A DNA stretch of 64,000 nucleotides from Roridomyces roridus (lineage: Eukaryota; Basidiomycota; Agaricomycetes; Agaricales; Mycenaceae), in NCBI GenBank assembly GCA_029378245.1, contig JARKIF010000007.1, positions 124,001-188,000 on the forward strand, read 5' to 3'. Below the pieces are notes generated by a model. That model searched no databases. It was given only the letters and a program-made list of their open reading frames with translations, and was not told where the DNA came from. Shown here piece by piece: positions 39,419 to 50,298 of this stretch (the first letter of the stretch is position 1; every line of letters starts with the position of its first letter). The translations under genes and the position numbers were made by a program.

Positions 39419-42034
39419 ATGTCGCTCTACCGACCTCAGCCATCAGACCCCGCCCTGCTTCCTCAGATTGGAGGCAACAACCCAGTTCACATCCAGAACA
39501 GTACGATCAACAGCGTCGCCGGCAATATGAACGTCTCCCACACAACAAACGTCGGCGAGAGTGGTTAGTAGTATTCGAAAGTACCCCAAACTTCTCTGCT
39601 CATCTCCTACTCGTAGGCATGGACATCTTGCGCAGAGAGTTGTGCGTGGATGCCATGCATGACTCGGCAGTCCGCCCTCCCGATCCCTCTTGTCATCCGG
39701 GCACACGGAATGCGATACTAGAGCGGCTGGATGAGTGGTCCTTTGACCAGCCCGAAGACAGCGCGATATTCTGGCTCCATGGCTGCGCTGGAATCGGCAA
39801 GTCCGCCATCGCTCAACAGTTCGCCGCAAGCTGCCAAGCTCGCGGTCAATTGGGAGGTTCCTTCTTCTGGAGGCGAACAGATGCCCGCCGTGGGGACTGG
39901 AGGAGTTTATTCCCGACTCTCGCCTATCAACTTGCCGCTTCATTCCCCGCAATCGGCCCCATGATGCAGCGGGTGGTCGAGATAGACAAACTCGTCACCA
40001 GCAAGTCGATGCGACACCAGCTCCAGAAGCTGATTGTCCTGCCGCTCAGGGAGGCACCAAAGCTCAAATCTCGTCCCATTTTGGTCCTCGATGGATTGGA
40101 CGAGTGCGAAGACCGAGCTGCACAAACAATGCTCCTGCGATCTTTCATCGATGCTGTGGGAACCGAACATACCCCCATCCATATCCTCATCTGCAGTCGC
40201 TCAGAATCACATCTGCGCGAGATTCTTGAGTCCTCTGAGAATTCTGACGTCTGCCGTGGTTTTCCGATCCACCCAGACGCCTCTGCCTACGCCGACATCT
40301 CCCGATATCTTACCGACGAGTTCGCCCGCATCCAGCGAGCTCATACAAGCCGGGGGATTGCACTGCACGATGACTGGCCTGGTGAGGCTGTCATCGAGCA
40401 GTTGGTTGAACGGTCGTCTGGAACGTTCATCTACGTGTCTACCATCGTTCGTTATGTTGACGACGAATACTCGCACCCTATGGATCGTTTGGAAGCCGTA
40501 CTCCGGCTGGATCCTTCTAGCACCACTCCCCTTGATGACCTATACACCCAAATCCTGTCGGTCATTCCCAACAGAGCGATGCTTGTCCGAGTCCTACACG
40601 CAATCGTGTACAAGATCTATTTGGACCCCGAACAAATCGACATCGTGTTACAGCTGCGTAGAGGAACATCTCGTATCACTTTACGCGGTCTCCATTCCCT
40701 GCTTCACGTTCCATCCGTGCGAATCTTGGACCCTGAGATCTGGCCTGTGCGACTGTTGCATGCATCCTTCAGAGACTTCCTGGTCGACCCGCAGCGATCA
40801 TTAGGCTTTTGTGTATCTGGGGAAGAACTCCGAATTGCACTGGTGCACAGCATGGCTCGCGCTCTCGAATCGGGGCTTCGGCCGTCTGACTTTCGGTAGG
40901 TTTTGAAACATCGTGCAACTGTGTGAAGCTATATCAATTCTCAGGACTATCACCCGTCTATTCCTGCGATCTTTCGTCGACATACCGCCTACAGAGACAT
41001 TATTCCCCATCTTGCGCGATGTAAATGTCCAGCACCACGCATATGCTCGTGGTACCCCAACGGAAGTTGATAACATTCGCACCTGGCTCCAGGTGAATTT
41101 TGTTTTCCTCAAGGTCGCCAAAGCTGAATTACTGCAGCGTTATTCACCCAGGCCTTCGGATCTCATTGAAACCTGGGCAAATTTATGCTACCTCAAAAAC
41201 TCAGAAATAACGAGCTTCGAAGAACTGCGATGGCAGGTACGCCTTGCTTTCCCTCGCTCCGTTCGCTGGTTCATGTACATTTGCGTATCAGAATCAACAC
41301 CCAAGCGACGAAACCTTGACAAAGGTTTTATTAGATGATCCAGCATTGATGTCATTTGTCCGCATCACCTCCGTTCTTGCCATTCCACCGGACATGTATC
41401 TGTTCGATGCAATGGTACTCGATGTGCTTGGACTAACGTGGGATGCTCTTCAACCCCATCTCAAACTCTCCTTCGAGGACCTGCGCAACTTCCTCCGTGA
41501 TCCCGAGAGGTGCGGAGCCTTGTACGTGTCCCAAGAGGAAACGTTGCGTTTCATCGCCGTTTGCTGTATAAGCCGCATGACTGCCATTCTGTGCGCCGAC
41601 AACTGTTTCTTCCAATTTGAGCCGTGCGTGCTACTCCCTAGAGCAGAGACCTTTGTGTAACTTGGCAACAGGAAGTGGATTCGCGCATTGTGCGGCTGTA
41701 AACCTGACGAAGTTGTCCTCGGTGCCCTGGAGCATCTGGACCTTTCTCAGTGTTGTGAAAAACTCGCACCTGACGAGGAGTATCATCTGTCATGTCATTC
41801 TGACTTTCTCGGTCCAAAGGCGTTTGCGCAGATCGTGGACTGGTTACGGGTAAGGCTCTAGTCGCGGTTACTTATGTACAACCACATTAACTGTTCATAT
41901 AGAAATGGCCATCTACCCCTGCGCATATAATACAATCATGGGAACGACAGAAGGCTGCCGTGCAAGAATGTTACGCTGATCTTATGGAGACAGCTGACTC
42001 GGAGTCCGTAGAAGATTTGAGCTCTGCAGAATAA
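39419..42034 (+). CDS. NLR-1: NACHT-type STAND NTPase with N-terminal amyloid-like motif
   Basis: Exons 39419-39563, 39617-40895, 40945-41236, 41292-41623, 41672-41849 and 41903-42034 join in one frame to 785 residues; all five introns are 48-55 nt GT-AG. Exon 1 encodes a short Asn/Gly-rich motif (NNPVHIQNSTINSVAGNM) like the amyloid-signalling motifs of fungal NLRs. The NACHT domain follows: Walker A HGCAGIGKS at about residue 103 and Walker B LVLDGLDE at about 203. The C-terminal 350 residues are helical with no WD, TPR or ankyrin repeat that I can recognise. Fungal NLRs act as intracellular sensors in heterokaryon incompatibility and immunity. NLR-2 at 60288 is a broken paralogue. Confidence 0.85.
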
Positions 42035-42111
42035 TCATTTTCTTTAACATGGCTCTCTTCTCCTGTACCCAACTCCATCCTCGAATACTTCTTCCCGTTA
42101 ACTTCCGCCCC

Positions 42112-42292
42112 TGTTGGGAGTTGCCCCATCGGACATGAACGGGCAATCCGTCAGCAGCTCAGTAAGCCGCAGGCCGAGCCGCAGTAACCCGCAGTATTGT
42201 TTAGTCAGTAGAGTAGTATATAAGGGCTCGTAGGTTTTCTGAATAGACTCACTTTTCCCCCATCTTGTATTCGACGTGAACATCTGCCAACA
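42112..42292 (+). repeat. Copia-2 5' LTR (181 bp)
   Basis: Starts TGTTGGGAG and ends GCCAACA; TATATAAG at about 42217 is the likely TATA box. Confidence 0.95.
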
Positions 42293-42306
42293 GGTTATGG
42301 GCCCCG
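42293..42306 (+). promoter_or_regulatory. Copia-2 primer-binding site (initiator tRNA-Met anticodon-arm type)
   Basis: GGTTATGGGCCCCG follows the LTR directly, the same block as in copia-1 and copia-3. Complementary to the anticodon arm of initiator tRNA-Met with wobble at one or two places. Confidence 0.65.
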
Positions 42307-42408
42307 CGCCGAACAAGTAATCACACGAATAACAACAATAGCGACACTCGTATTCCATTGACCCAGCCCCAACGACAAATCTAACCACTACAATACTCAA
42401 CCTCTACC

Positions 42409-45400
42409 ATGTCTGACAGCACTACATCCACCCGCATCGAGCTCCTCAACGAGGACAATTGGATGCCGTGGAAGCGCCGCATCGGCGCGATCCTCCGTGA
42501 TAATGACCTCGAGGGTTATATCGACGGCACCGAGCTTTTTCCGGCAGCAGCTGACCCGACAAAGCCCACGGCAGACGAGTCGAAGGCTATCGGTGTGTGG
42601 ATCAAGAAGGACAGGAAAGCCAGGAGCAAGATTGAGCTTGCCTTGGGTAATTCCCAAATGGTTCACATTGCGGGGGCATTGACGGTGCATCAAATGTGGA
42701 TGCAGCTGTGCACGGTCAAGGAGGCGCGAGGTCAGCTGGGGATCATGTCATATAGGCGTAGATTATATTGCACAATTGCCGACGAAGGCAGCGACATTGC
42801 GGCCCACATTACGGAGCTGCGTGCCATTCAAGAACAGCTCAATATTATGAGCAGCCTGGTATCGGACCAGGAATTCCTCATTGCGTTGATCACATCCCTC
42901 CCGGAGTCCTGGGACATGTTCACCAGCTCGTATCTCGCAGCAAACAATGGTGCACTCACCACAAGTCCTGCCTCGACGACCATGACATCAGCCACAACTT
43001 CCTTGAAGCCCGTTACTGTGACCTCACACGAGCTCATCGCTCTTATCCTCGAGGAATCCCGTCGTCGTAAAGAGAAAGCTGGAGGAGCAACCTCAGGATC
43101 ATCAGCATTATTTGGCCGGAACCAAACCCGCGCACCGACGGGATCCGACAATGAATGCTTCAACTGTGGACATCCCGGGCACATGGCCAGGGACTGTTGG
43201 AGCAAGGGAGGCGGCAAGGAAGGCCAGCGCCCTCAAGGAGGGAAGGGGATTTGGCAGAGAGGGAAGGGCAATTCGGCTCACCTCGGCACGAATGACCCTG
43301 ACCCTCAAAGTGCCTTCATGGCATTCCAATCCGAACCCACCCGTTTTGATTCGAATCTATCGAGAGACGTGTGGCTTGCAGATTCCGGCTGTACTGTCCA
43401 TATCACGAACAATCGGGATATTCTTACCGATTACATACCACTCACGGGTGAAACAATCAATGGATTGGCCGACAATAGTGTTCAAGCATACGGCCGCGGA
43501 ACAGCAACACTAGAGAGCGTCGTCGATGAAAGAAAAGAGACGATCAGTTTGTTCAACACGTTGTACGCACCGGCGGCAGTAAACAATTTACTGTCCATCT
43601 CTCACATCGACGAGGCCGGGGGAGCGATCTCCTTCCAAAACGGGAAGGTAGAAATTCGGAACAAAGTCGGGAGACTTGTCTTGGAAGCCAAAAATAAATC
43701 TCGCCTCTATTGGTTGGATAATGTCCGAGCGGTGCGCGTCGGGAACCATGCACACCCAGCTGATGCCGAGAAACAAGACCCCAACAGTTGGGCAGCATGG
43801 CATCGCCGGTACGGCCATGTCTCTGATTCAACTTTAGAGCTCCTCGTCCGGCATGACTCTGTTGAAGGACTCACCATCAAACCCGGTAGCAAATCCGACG
43901 CCGAAACATGCAAAGCATGCATCCAGGCCAAAATGCATCGCAAGTCGTTCCCGCATCACGCGCTTCATCGATCCGAGAATCCGGGAGAAGGGATTCACAG
44001 TGATTTGTGGGGTCCTGCCCGTATACGGTCAACAGAAGGCAACTACTACTATATTTCCTTCACCGACGATGCCAGCCGCAGAATGACCGTCTTGTTCTTG
44101 AGGAGCAAGGATCAGGCAAAGGCCAAAGTCATGGAGCACATTGGATGGCTTGAGCGGCAGTATGGGATGAAACCCAAGTGGATTCGTGTTGATGAAGGCA
44201 CGGAATACCTGAACGAGCAGCTCAGGTCAGAATTGGCAGCGAAGGGAATAGAAATCCACGCAACTGCACCATACTCTCAGTCGCAGAACGGTGTTTCTGA
44301 GCGCCTGAATCGGACCCTCGTCGAACTTGCTCGAGCTATGTTGATGGAGAAAGACCTGCCAAAAAGCTTATGGGAATTCGCCGTAACTCACGCTGCATAT
44401 ATTCGAAATCGATCCCCGACCAAAGCGCTCCCGAATGGGATCACACCGCATGAAGCTTTTACAGGGGAGAAACCCAATGTGGCCCACTTCCAGGAGTTCG
44501 GAGTGCCGGTGTGGATCTTTCGCGAGAATGTGAAAACCCTATCGAAGCTCGATGAGAGAGCAATCGAACATTTATTTTGCGGCCATGTTGATGGCCCAGA
44601 CGCAGTACGATACTACGACACAAACACTCACCGCGTCAAGATCTCCCGTAACTTTCAATTCACCGACCCTGCTATCAAATTCACAGAGGTTTCGGATGAT
44701 GACCCGTCCGAGGGGGAGAAAAACGGCAATTCGAACGGTACATCGCCTACGACGGCAAATCAGCCAACAGGTCAGCAGAAGCCAATGCTGAATGTACCTA
44801 CGCCGACACCACCAGCACCTACGCCAAAGCTTGCGGGTACACCCAAACCCAAAACAGCACCATCCGCTCCATCCACACCACATTCGGTAACCGAGCACGA
44901 TCCCAAGCCAAACCAGCTCAACACTATCCCGCTGCGTAAATTAACGCGAACTGTCAAGGATCAGAACTATCTGAAACTTGGCAATCCAGACGCACGTCGA
45001 GAGCAAGCTCATCAACCGAGTCGCACTCGCGAGGACCCAGACGAGGACGGAGACGGCATGGGCGGCACAGCACACTTTGCCCATTTAGCTGCGCTCGGAG
45101 AAGTTGACGAGGAAAAGCCAAATATTCCGCGTAACATTGAGGAAGCGCGGGCATCGCCCGAATGGCCAAAGTGGCGTGATGCAATCGACGCCGAGCTGGC
45201 AAACTTGGCAGCGATGGGCACTTGGGAACTCGAGGAGTGCCCTTCCGAACGCAAGCCCGTGGGCTGTCGCTGGGTATTCGACCTGAAAACAGGTCAGCAG
45301 GGGGAGATTGTCCGCTACAAAGCGAGACTCGTAGCAAAAGGCTACTCACAGGTCCCCGGTGTGGATTATTTCGATACCTTCTCGCCCGTCGTACGTCTCG

Positions 45401-46482
45401 AGTCCCTTCGTGCGCTATTGGCGATTGCATCTGTCAAAGACTTGGAGATGCGACAATTGGATGTGAAGGGTGCATACCTCAATGGAGATCTGCAGGAGGA
45501 AGTGTTCATGGAACAGCCTCCTGGCTTCGACGATGGATCAGGACGAAAGTGCCGACTCAAGAAGACACTGTACGGTCTCAAACAGTCAGGAAGAGAGTGG
45601 AATAGAAAGCTTCACGCAATACTCACGAAGCTAGGCTTCCATCGTCTCGAAGCAGACCACGGCGTATATCTGCGTGAAATCGGAGACCGTTACACAATTA
45701 TCACAGTCTGGGTAGACGACTTACTGCTCTTCAGCAATAGCACCATTATGCTATCGGCCACTGAAGCCGCACTGAAGAAGGAGGTCGAGATCAACGACCT
45801 TGGAGAGCCCCAAAAGCTCATTGGTATTGAGATATACCGCGACCGTACCGACAAGACCATCCAGATCTCGCAGGAGCACTATGTCGACGGAGTCTTGAGC
45901 CGGTACGGGTACCAAGAGATGTCGCCAGTCGCCACACCCATGGACCCGAATGTCATCTTGGAGAAGAATCCCGAGGAGGGAAAGACCACCGACGAGCGAG
46001 GCCACAGTTTCGCCGAGTACATTGGCTCACTGATCTGGCTCGTGTCGGTTAGCCGCCCGGACATCGCATATTCCGTTGCACGCATCAGCGCGTACACCAG
46101 CAGCTCCAGCCCGGCGCACTGGACAGCGATGAAGAGAGTGTATCGGTACCTGAAAGGTACACGTAATCGACGGATCATTTTCGGGGGCTCGGAACTTCGG
46201 TCCGATTCCGACCAAATTCCGACTCTGTTTTCAACAACTATGGCACGTACAGCGACGCCGACTTTGCCTCCAATCCTGACGACAGCAAGTCGGTTTCGGG
46301 CTACATCTATCTACTTTCTGGTGGCCCTATTGCATGGCATTCAAAGAAGCAACCCACTGTTGCACTCAGCACCGCGGAAGCTGAATGTTCAGCACTCACT
46401 GCAGCAACCCGCCATGCAATCTGGTTCAGGTATCTATTCGGTGCACTCCCATTCGATTTTCCGCACGAGGATTCCACCTTGA
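42409..46482 (+). CDS. Copia-2 Gag-Pol polyprotein (frameshifted before RNase H end)
   Basis: A single frame for about 1,265 meaningful residues. Copia Gag domain (residues 1-220), zinc knuckle CFNCGHPGHMARDC (about 250), protease WLADSGCTVH (about 322), integrase with HHCC (WHRRYGH...CKAC) and the D-D-E residues in HSDLWGP, VDEGTEY and NGVSERLNR, then RT with VDDLLLFS (about 1,105). After about 46200 this frame reads nonsense (ending at 46482); the true RNase H continues in the -1 frame. Most likely an inactivating indel, as no slippery heptamer is seen. Gag and protease are in the same frame as pol, the usual copia layout. Confidence 0.9.
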   Translation: MSDSTTSTRIELLNEDNWMPWKRRIGAILRDNDLEGYIDGTELFPAAADPTKPTADESKAIGVWIKKDRKARSKIELALGNSQMVHIAGALTVHQMWMQLCTVKEARGQLGIMSYRRRLYCTIADEGSDIAAHITELRAIQEQLNIMSSLVSDQEFLIALITSLPESWDMFTSSYLAANNGALTTSPASTTMTSATTSLKPVTVTSHELIALILEESRRRKEKAGGATSGSSALFGRNQTRAPTGSDNECFNCGHPGHMARDCWSKGGGKEGQRPQGGKGIWQRGKGNSAHLGTNDPDPQSAFMAFQSEPTRFDSNLSRDVWLADSGCTVHITNNRDILTDYIPLTGETINGLADNSVQAYGRGTATLESVVDERKETISLFNTLYAPAAVNNLLSISHIDEAGGAISFQNGKVEIRNKVGRLVLEAKNKSRLYWLDNVRAVRVGNHAHPADAEKQDPNSWAAWHRRYGHVSDSTLELLVRHDSVEGLTIKPGSKSDAETCKACIQAKMHRKSFPHHALHRSENPGEGIHSDLWGPARIRSTEGNYYYISFTDDASRRMTVLFLRSKDQAKAKVMEHIGWLERQYGMKPKWIRVDEGTEYLNEQLRSELAAKGIEIHATAPYSQSQNGVSERLNRTLVELARAMLMEKDLPKSLWEFAVTHAAYIRNRSPTKALPNGITPHEAFTGEKPNVAHFQEFGVPVWIFRENVKTLSKLDERAIEHLFCGHVDGPDAVRYYDTNTHRVKISRNFQFTDPAIKFTEVSDDDPSEGEKNGNSNGTSPTTANQPTGQQKPMLNVPTPTPPAPTPKLAGTPKPKTAPSAPSTPHSVTEHDPKPNQLNTIPLRKLTRTVKDQNYLKLGNPDARREQAHQPSRTREDPDEDGDGMGGTAHFAHLAALGEVDEEKPNIPRNIEEARASPEWPKWRDAIDAELANLAAMGTWELEECPSERKPVGCRWVFDLKTGQQGEIVRYKARLVAKGYSQVPGVDYFDTFSPVVRLESLRALLAIASVKDLEMRQLDVKGAYLNGDLQEEVFMEQPPGFDDGSGRKCRLKKTLYGLKQSGREWNRKLHAILTKLGFHRLEADHGVYLREIGDRYTIITVWVDDLLLFSNSTIMLSATEAALKKEVEINDLGEPQKLIGIEIYRDRTDKTIQISQEHYVDGVLSRYGYQEMSPVATPMDPNVILEKNPEEGKTTDERGHSFAEYIGSLIWLVSVSRPDIAYSVARISAYTSSSSPAHWTAMKRVYRYLKGTRNRRIIFGGSELRSDSDQIPTLFSTTMARTATPTLPPILTTASRFRATSIYFLVALLHGIQRSNPLLHSAPRKLNVQHSLQQPAMQSGSGIYSVHSHSIFRTRIPP

Positions 46483-46712
46483 TCTACTCGGACAATCAGG
46501 CAGCCATAGCCATTGCTCATGATCCTCAACACCACACGCGTTCGAAACATTTTCGCATCGAAAATTATTTCATTCGTGAATGCATCGACGAGGGGGTAAT
46601 TAATGTGCAGCACTGTGCCACAAGTCAGATGGTGGCAGATATTCTAACGAAGGCTCTACCCCGCACAAAGCATGAGGAGTTATGCGCAAGCATGGGACTG
46701 CTGCCGGCTTGA
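46200..46712 (+). pseudogene. Copia-2 RNase H C-terminus, in the -1 frame
   Basis: The frame reads FNNYGTYSDADFASNPDD..., then the copia RNase H signatures STAEAEC and IYSDNQAAI, and the C-terminal HTRSKHF...ADILTKAL, ending at TGA 46710-46712. It needs a -1 shift (or reversal of a 1-nt insertion/2-nt deletion) to be joined to the upstream frame. Confidence 0.85.
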
Positions 46713-46719
46713 GGGGGAG
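46711..46719 (+). other. Polypurine tract of copia-2
   Basis: GAGGGGGAG directly precedes the 3' LTR and overlaps the pol stop codon. Confidence 0.8.
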
Positions 46720-46900
46720 TGTTGGGAGTTGCCCCATCGGACATGAACGGGCAATCCGTCAGCAGCTCAGTAAGCCGCAGGCCGAGCCGCAGTAACCCGC
46801 AGTATTGTTTAGTCAGTAGAGTAGTATATAAGGGCTCGTAGGTTTTCTGAATAGACTCACTTTTCCCCCATCTTGTATTCGACGTGAACATCTGCCAACA
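46720..46900 (+). repeat. Copia-2 3' LTR (181 bp)
   Basis: Base-for-base equal to 42112-42292 as far as I can read. Followed by the target duplication GCCCC. Confidence 0.95.
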
Positions 46901-47069
46901 GCCCCAACCGTAACTCGCTGGTCATTGCCAATTCCTCAAGCACATCATCCTCCGAGGTAGATCTTCCGATCGTCTCGGTGTACATACACACGCGTGACGT
47001 GCCGGGTTCGCACCACGACTCCAACCGACCAACAAGTTACAACCACCTATAGATACCTCATATCCCCAC

Positions 47070-47112
47070 TAACTAGAAGGGACGGTGGGGGGTACCGTCC
47101 CTTCTAGTTAGA
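47070..47112. repeat. Perfect 18-bp hairpin with G-rich loop
   Basis: CTAACTAGAAGGGACGGT (47070-47087) and its exact reverse complement (47095-47112) enclose GGGGGGT. No flanking gene. Could be a very small fold-back element or the footprint of one. Confidence 0.7.
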
Positions 47113-50100
47113 AGGGATAGAAGCCGGCGCCCCATGTCGTAATAAATGTCGCAACAAAAGGCGCAATAAATTCGATAAATTTGGACTTAAACTACATAAA
47201 CACCGAGTACACTGTACATGTTGCAATAAAACTCATAAAATGCAGTAGAAGTAAGACAGACTTGAGCTATTTGTCGAATTTCTAATAAAGGAAATTACAT
47301 GGAACGCTATTGAAGTGGTTCTATTAGTATTAATGCCTCCTCCCAAGCCCAGCCAGCTGGTATATCCTCTCCGACACCTCCTCGTCGTGGGCCTCGTCCC
47401 CCTCGTCTCCCTATCTCACTCATCTCACATGACTCGTGCTTCAGCATTTGCGGCACATTTTCTCTGTGTTTGGCCTGCCGCGGGCGACGATTTGACTGCC
47501 GTTGGATGTGATCGGAGTCCGAAATAAATGATTGAAATTTTGATTTTATTCGTGCTACAGCAACTCCCGGGGACATCAAATCTACGAAAAATGCGGGGGG
47601 GAAGCGGCGCGGCTGCTCAAAAGCGCTCCGGCTGGCAGCTGCACACATCAACGAGATGTGGGGTGGAAGAGGGAAGGGGGGAAGAAGGCAGCGCGGTCGG
47701 GCCGCGAAAAACACGCCGGAAAAGCGTAAATCAGCGGATAGCTCCACGGAAAACGGGGCAGAACCCAGCACACCCGGATACACACGCGCCAGGAATCAAT
47801 CCGCGGCAGGCAGCATCAGCGGGCAGCGCCAGCAATACTCGCGATAGGAGTGTGTCACCCAGCTATGTACGGGAACGCGATGGGTGCGTCACGGAGAGGG
47901 TGATGGTACATAGCACTGCCATTCGGCGGCATGGGCAGGGCCTGGGCTCGGGCTCGGGCTCGGGCTTGGTGGCGGGGTAGGCTGGGCAGCGATATGAGAC
48001 GGAGGGGATGCGGTGAGAGGCTGGAAACTGATAGCGCGGCCTCAGTCGAGAGAGCAAGGGTGGTTGAGCAGAGAGACGAGAGATGAGAAAGAAATTAAAA
48101 TGGTGCCATTACGGGTGCAATTCGGGTGCAATTCGGACTGCGGGACCGATACTTACGTGTGTGCTTCCCTGCTCTCCCTCGGCCCTCTCTTGTCTGGCCC
48201 TCCTCGTCAACTGCCTGCACTCCCTGGCACATCCGACTCACTCTCTTCGCTCTATTCGTATCTTGGCTAGTCTGGTTCCTCTTCCTTGTCCTCGGTCCCT
48301 GGGTCTTCGAACCGCACCAGCAAGCTAGCCAGCTGGGTCTTTGCGTCAGTGTGTGGGCTAAATCTCGGGGGAATTGTTGCTTGCATCCGACTGCGGAATA
48401 TACAGGTGTGTCGAGGTGGTCTTCTGTGCCAGGGAAAAGCTGACGGCCAGGAAAACAGCTAACGATGACATTTCCATCATCATCCACCAATTCGTCTCCC
48501 TCGCTCCGGCTGCCTTCTCATCCCATTCTCGTCCCATTCCCCTCCTCTCCTCCACATCGTTGTCTGGCGGGCTCACGTATGCTGCCCGCCTGCTGCGTTC
48601 CCCACCTGTCGTGCTTCAGGACACGCCGTGATGAAGACTGGCTGACTGCCTCGTCGACCACCTAGGTTTTGGGTGCGGGGATAGACAACGTGTGGGCTCA
48701 ATCTCCGGGGGATTGTTTCTTGAATACGACTGCGGAGTGTACCAGTGCGTCGGAAAACAGCTGACGACGTTGATAGCGGCATATTCAATATCTGCCAATT
48801 CGTCTTCTTCGCCCCAGCTCCCTTCTCATCCCTTTCTCCTTCCCACCACTGCTGTCCGCATGCTGCGTTACCTGCGTGGCTGGCAGCCTCGTCCACCGCA
48901 GATGCGTTGGGTGCGGTGGTGTTGAGCGCGGGGACGCGGCCGTCGAGCAGCGTGGATACGATAAGCACGCAGCGGGAGTCATGAAATATGGCTCTCTCAG
49001 TTGGCTGTGGAGCACGTCGTTTCGCTTCTCATGCCAGCAGCAAAGACGATGGGCACCGCAACGTTGCACGTGGCGACGCCAGGCATGCGCTGTGTCGACT
49101 ATGCGAGTATGTGGCGTTCAGCATGGGAATATGCATGGTGCTGGTGTCGAGTATGCGGACTTGAGGAGGAGTCGGATGTCGAGTTCGGCATACTGGGGAG
49201 ATGAAGAGCACGGCGGCGTTGTGCGCAGGGATGTCAAGACTCGAGAACGCGGTCGAGCACTCTCGTGCCTTCCCACTTCTCCCTCTGTATGAACACGGCT
49301 TGTCTTGTACTAGTAATACATCTCAACTCATGTCTTTTACCTCCCATCTCGTCTGGGCAGTTGCTCGATGAATGCATCCCGAATCGGATATTCACATCAT
49401 TCAATTCGGGAACATTCATCCGTCCCACCACTTCCACTTAACCAATCTTGCTCAACACTGGGGAGGTTAAATACACGGGTATTCGGCCTCGTTTGAACGA
49501 TAATCGAGGCAAGTTGTGTTCAGCGGACTTTTGGATTTTTCAGAAATTTACTGGGGAAGCTGGTGAGCTGGGATTTTTTTTCTGAGTAGCTGGTGTATCC
49601 ATACATACACTAAATAAAATATGGGACGAACGAAGGAGTGTTGAAGGTGGTAGGATTAAAATCATCATTTAATTTCATTCGGGAACTGACATTGAGAGCC
49701 AGATCCATATTGGTATTTGCACTCGATCACCACTCTCTCCCTTTCACCTCCACGTCTCAACTATGTACCACCTCAATAGAGCCACGAAGGTACCTTCCCA
49801 TCGTCTCTTTCCATCCCTCAACTGCATTTTATCGAAACCTGCTCGGTGGCTTGCAGCACTCATGAATCCTTCGTGCACAATTCACACTAAACAGTGAAGG
49901 ATTCCACTGCAAGTACAGTCCCACTGCTTTCCATTCCTTGTTATCGGTGACTAATTTCATGCTATGTTAAGTATTGTTGCCTCCGAGCGTATTCGCTCTG
50001 GTTCAGACGCCGAGAGGAACAGAGTTTAGCCTCAGTTTCCTGAAGACCGGGTTTCTCAAGCACGCAACTTTAAGCCACAACTCTTGGCTCTCATTCATAT

Positions 50101-50293
50101 TGCAGTCCATTAGAGATACACAGTGCATACTTGAGATGTAAATACCGGCGTTGGCGTCACTGATAGGATGTATAAGATCGCGTCGACGGAGAGATTGCGG
50201 AGAGAACACCGTTTGTGGATACAAATGAATTTCCCACGTCTTCGGGCGTCTTGTACTCAACAAGTTATTCATGAGACGAAAGCAAGATGAGCT
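47113..50293. other. No confident gene; local duplication at 48352-48900
   Basis: A basic 95-residue frame after a possible acceptor at 47561 (KAPGD-like start, ends at 47847) has no known domain. Blocks 48352-48610 and 48700-48900 are diverged tandem copies (both with CGGGGGATTGTTKCTTG and CATGCTGCGTT-type landmarks). The remaining short frames look random. Confidence 0.45.
48352..48900 (+). repeat. Diverged tandem duplication, unit about 330 bp
   Basis: The left unit starts at GGGCTAAATCTCGGGGGAAT and the right at GGGCTCAATCTCCGGGGGAT; both continue through matching blocks up to CATGCTGCGTT or GTATGCTGCC. Function unknown. Confidence 0.55.
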
Positions 50294-50298
50294 CGGAG

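Larger units (their letters stand above)
42112..46900 (+). mobile_element. Copia-2: full-length Ty1/copia retrotransposon
   Basis: 181-bp LTRs at 42112-42292 and 46720-46900 look identical. GCCCC flanks both sides (42107-42111 and 46901-46905). It landed 77 bp after the NLR-1 stop codon. One reading frame covers gag to RNase H except for a frameshift near 46190-46220. Confidence 0.95.

Noticed and set aside
46190..46240. Programmed frameshift in copia-2
   Set aside because: No X-XXY-YYZ heptamer in the right phase, and the shift lies inside RNase H, where programmed shifting would be pointless.
47528..47980. 150-codon basic forward frame
   Set aside because: Low complexity, no domain, and an equally long reverse frame overlaps it.
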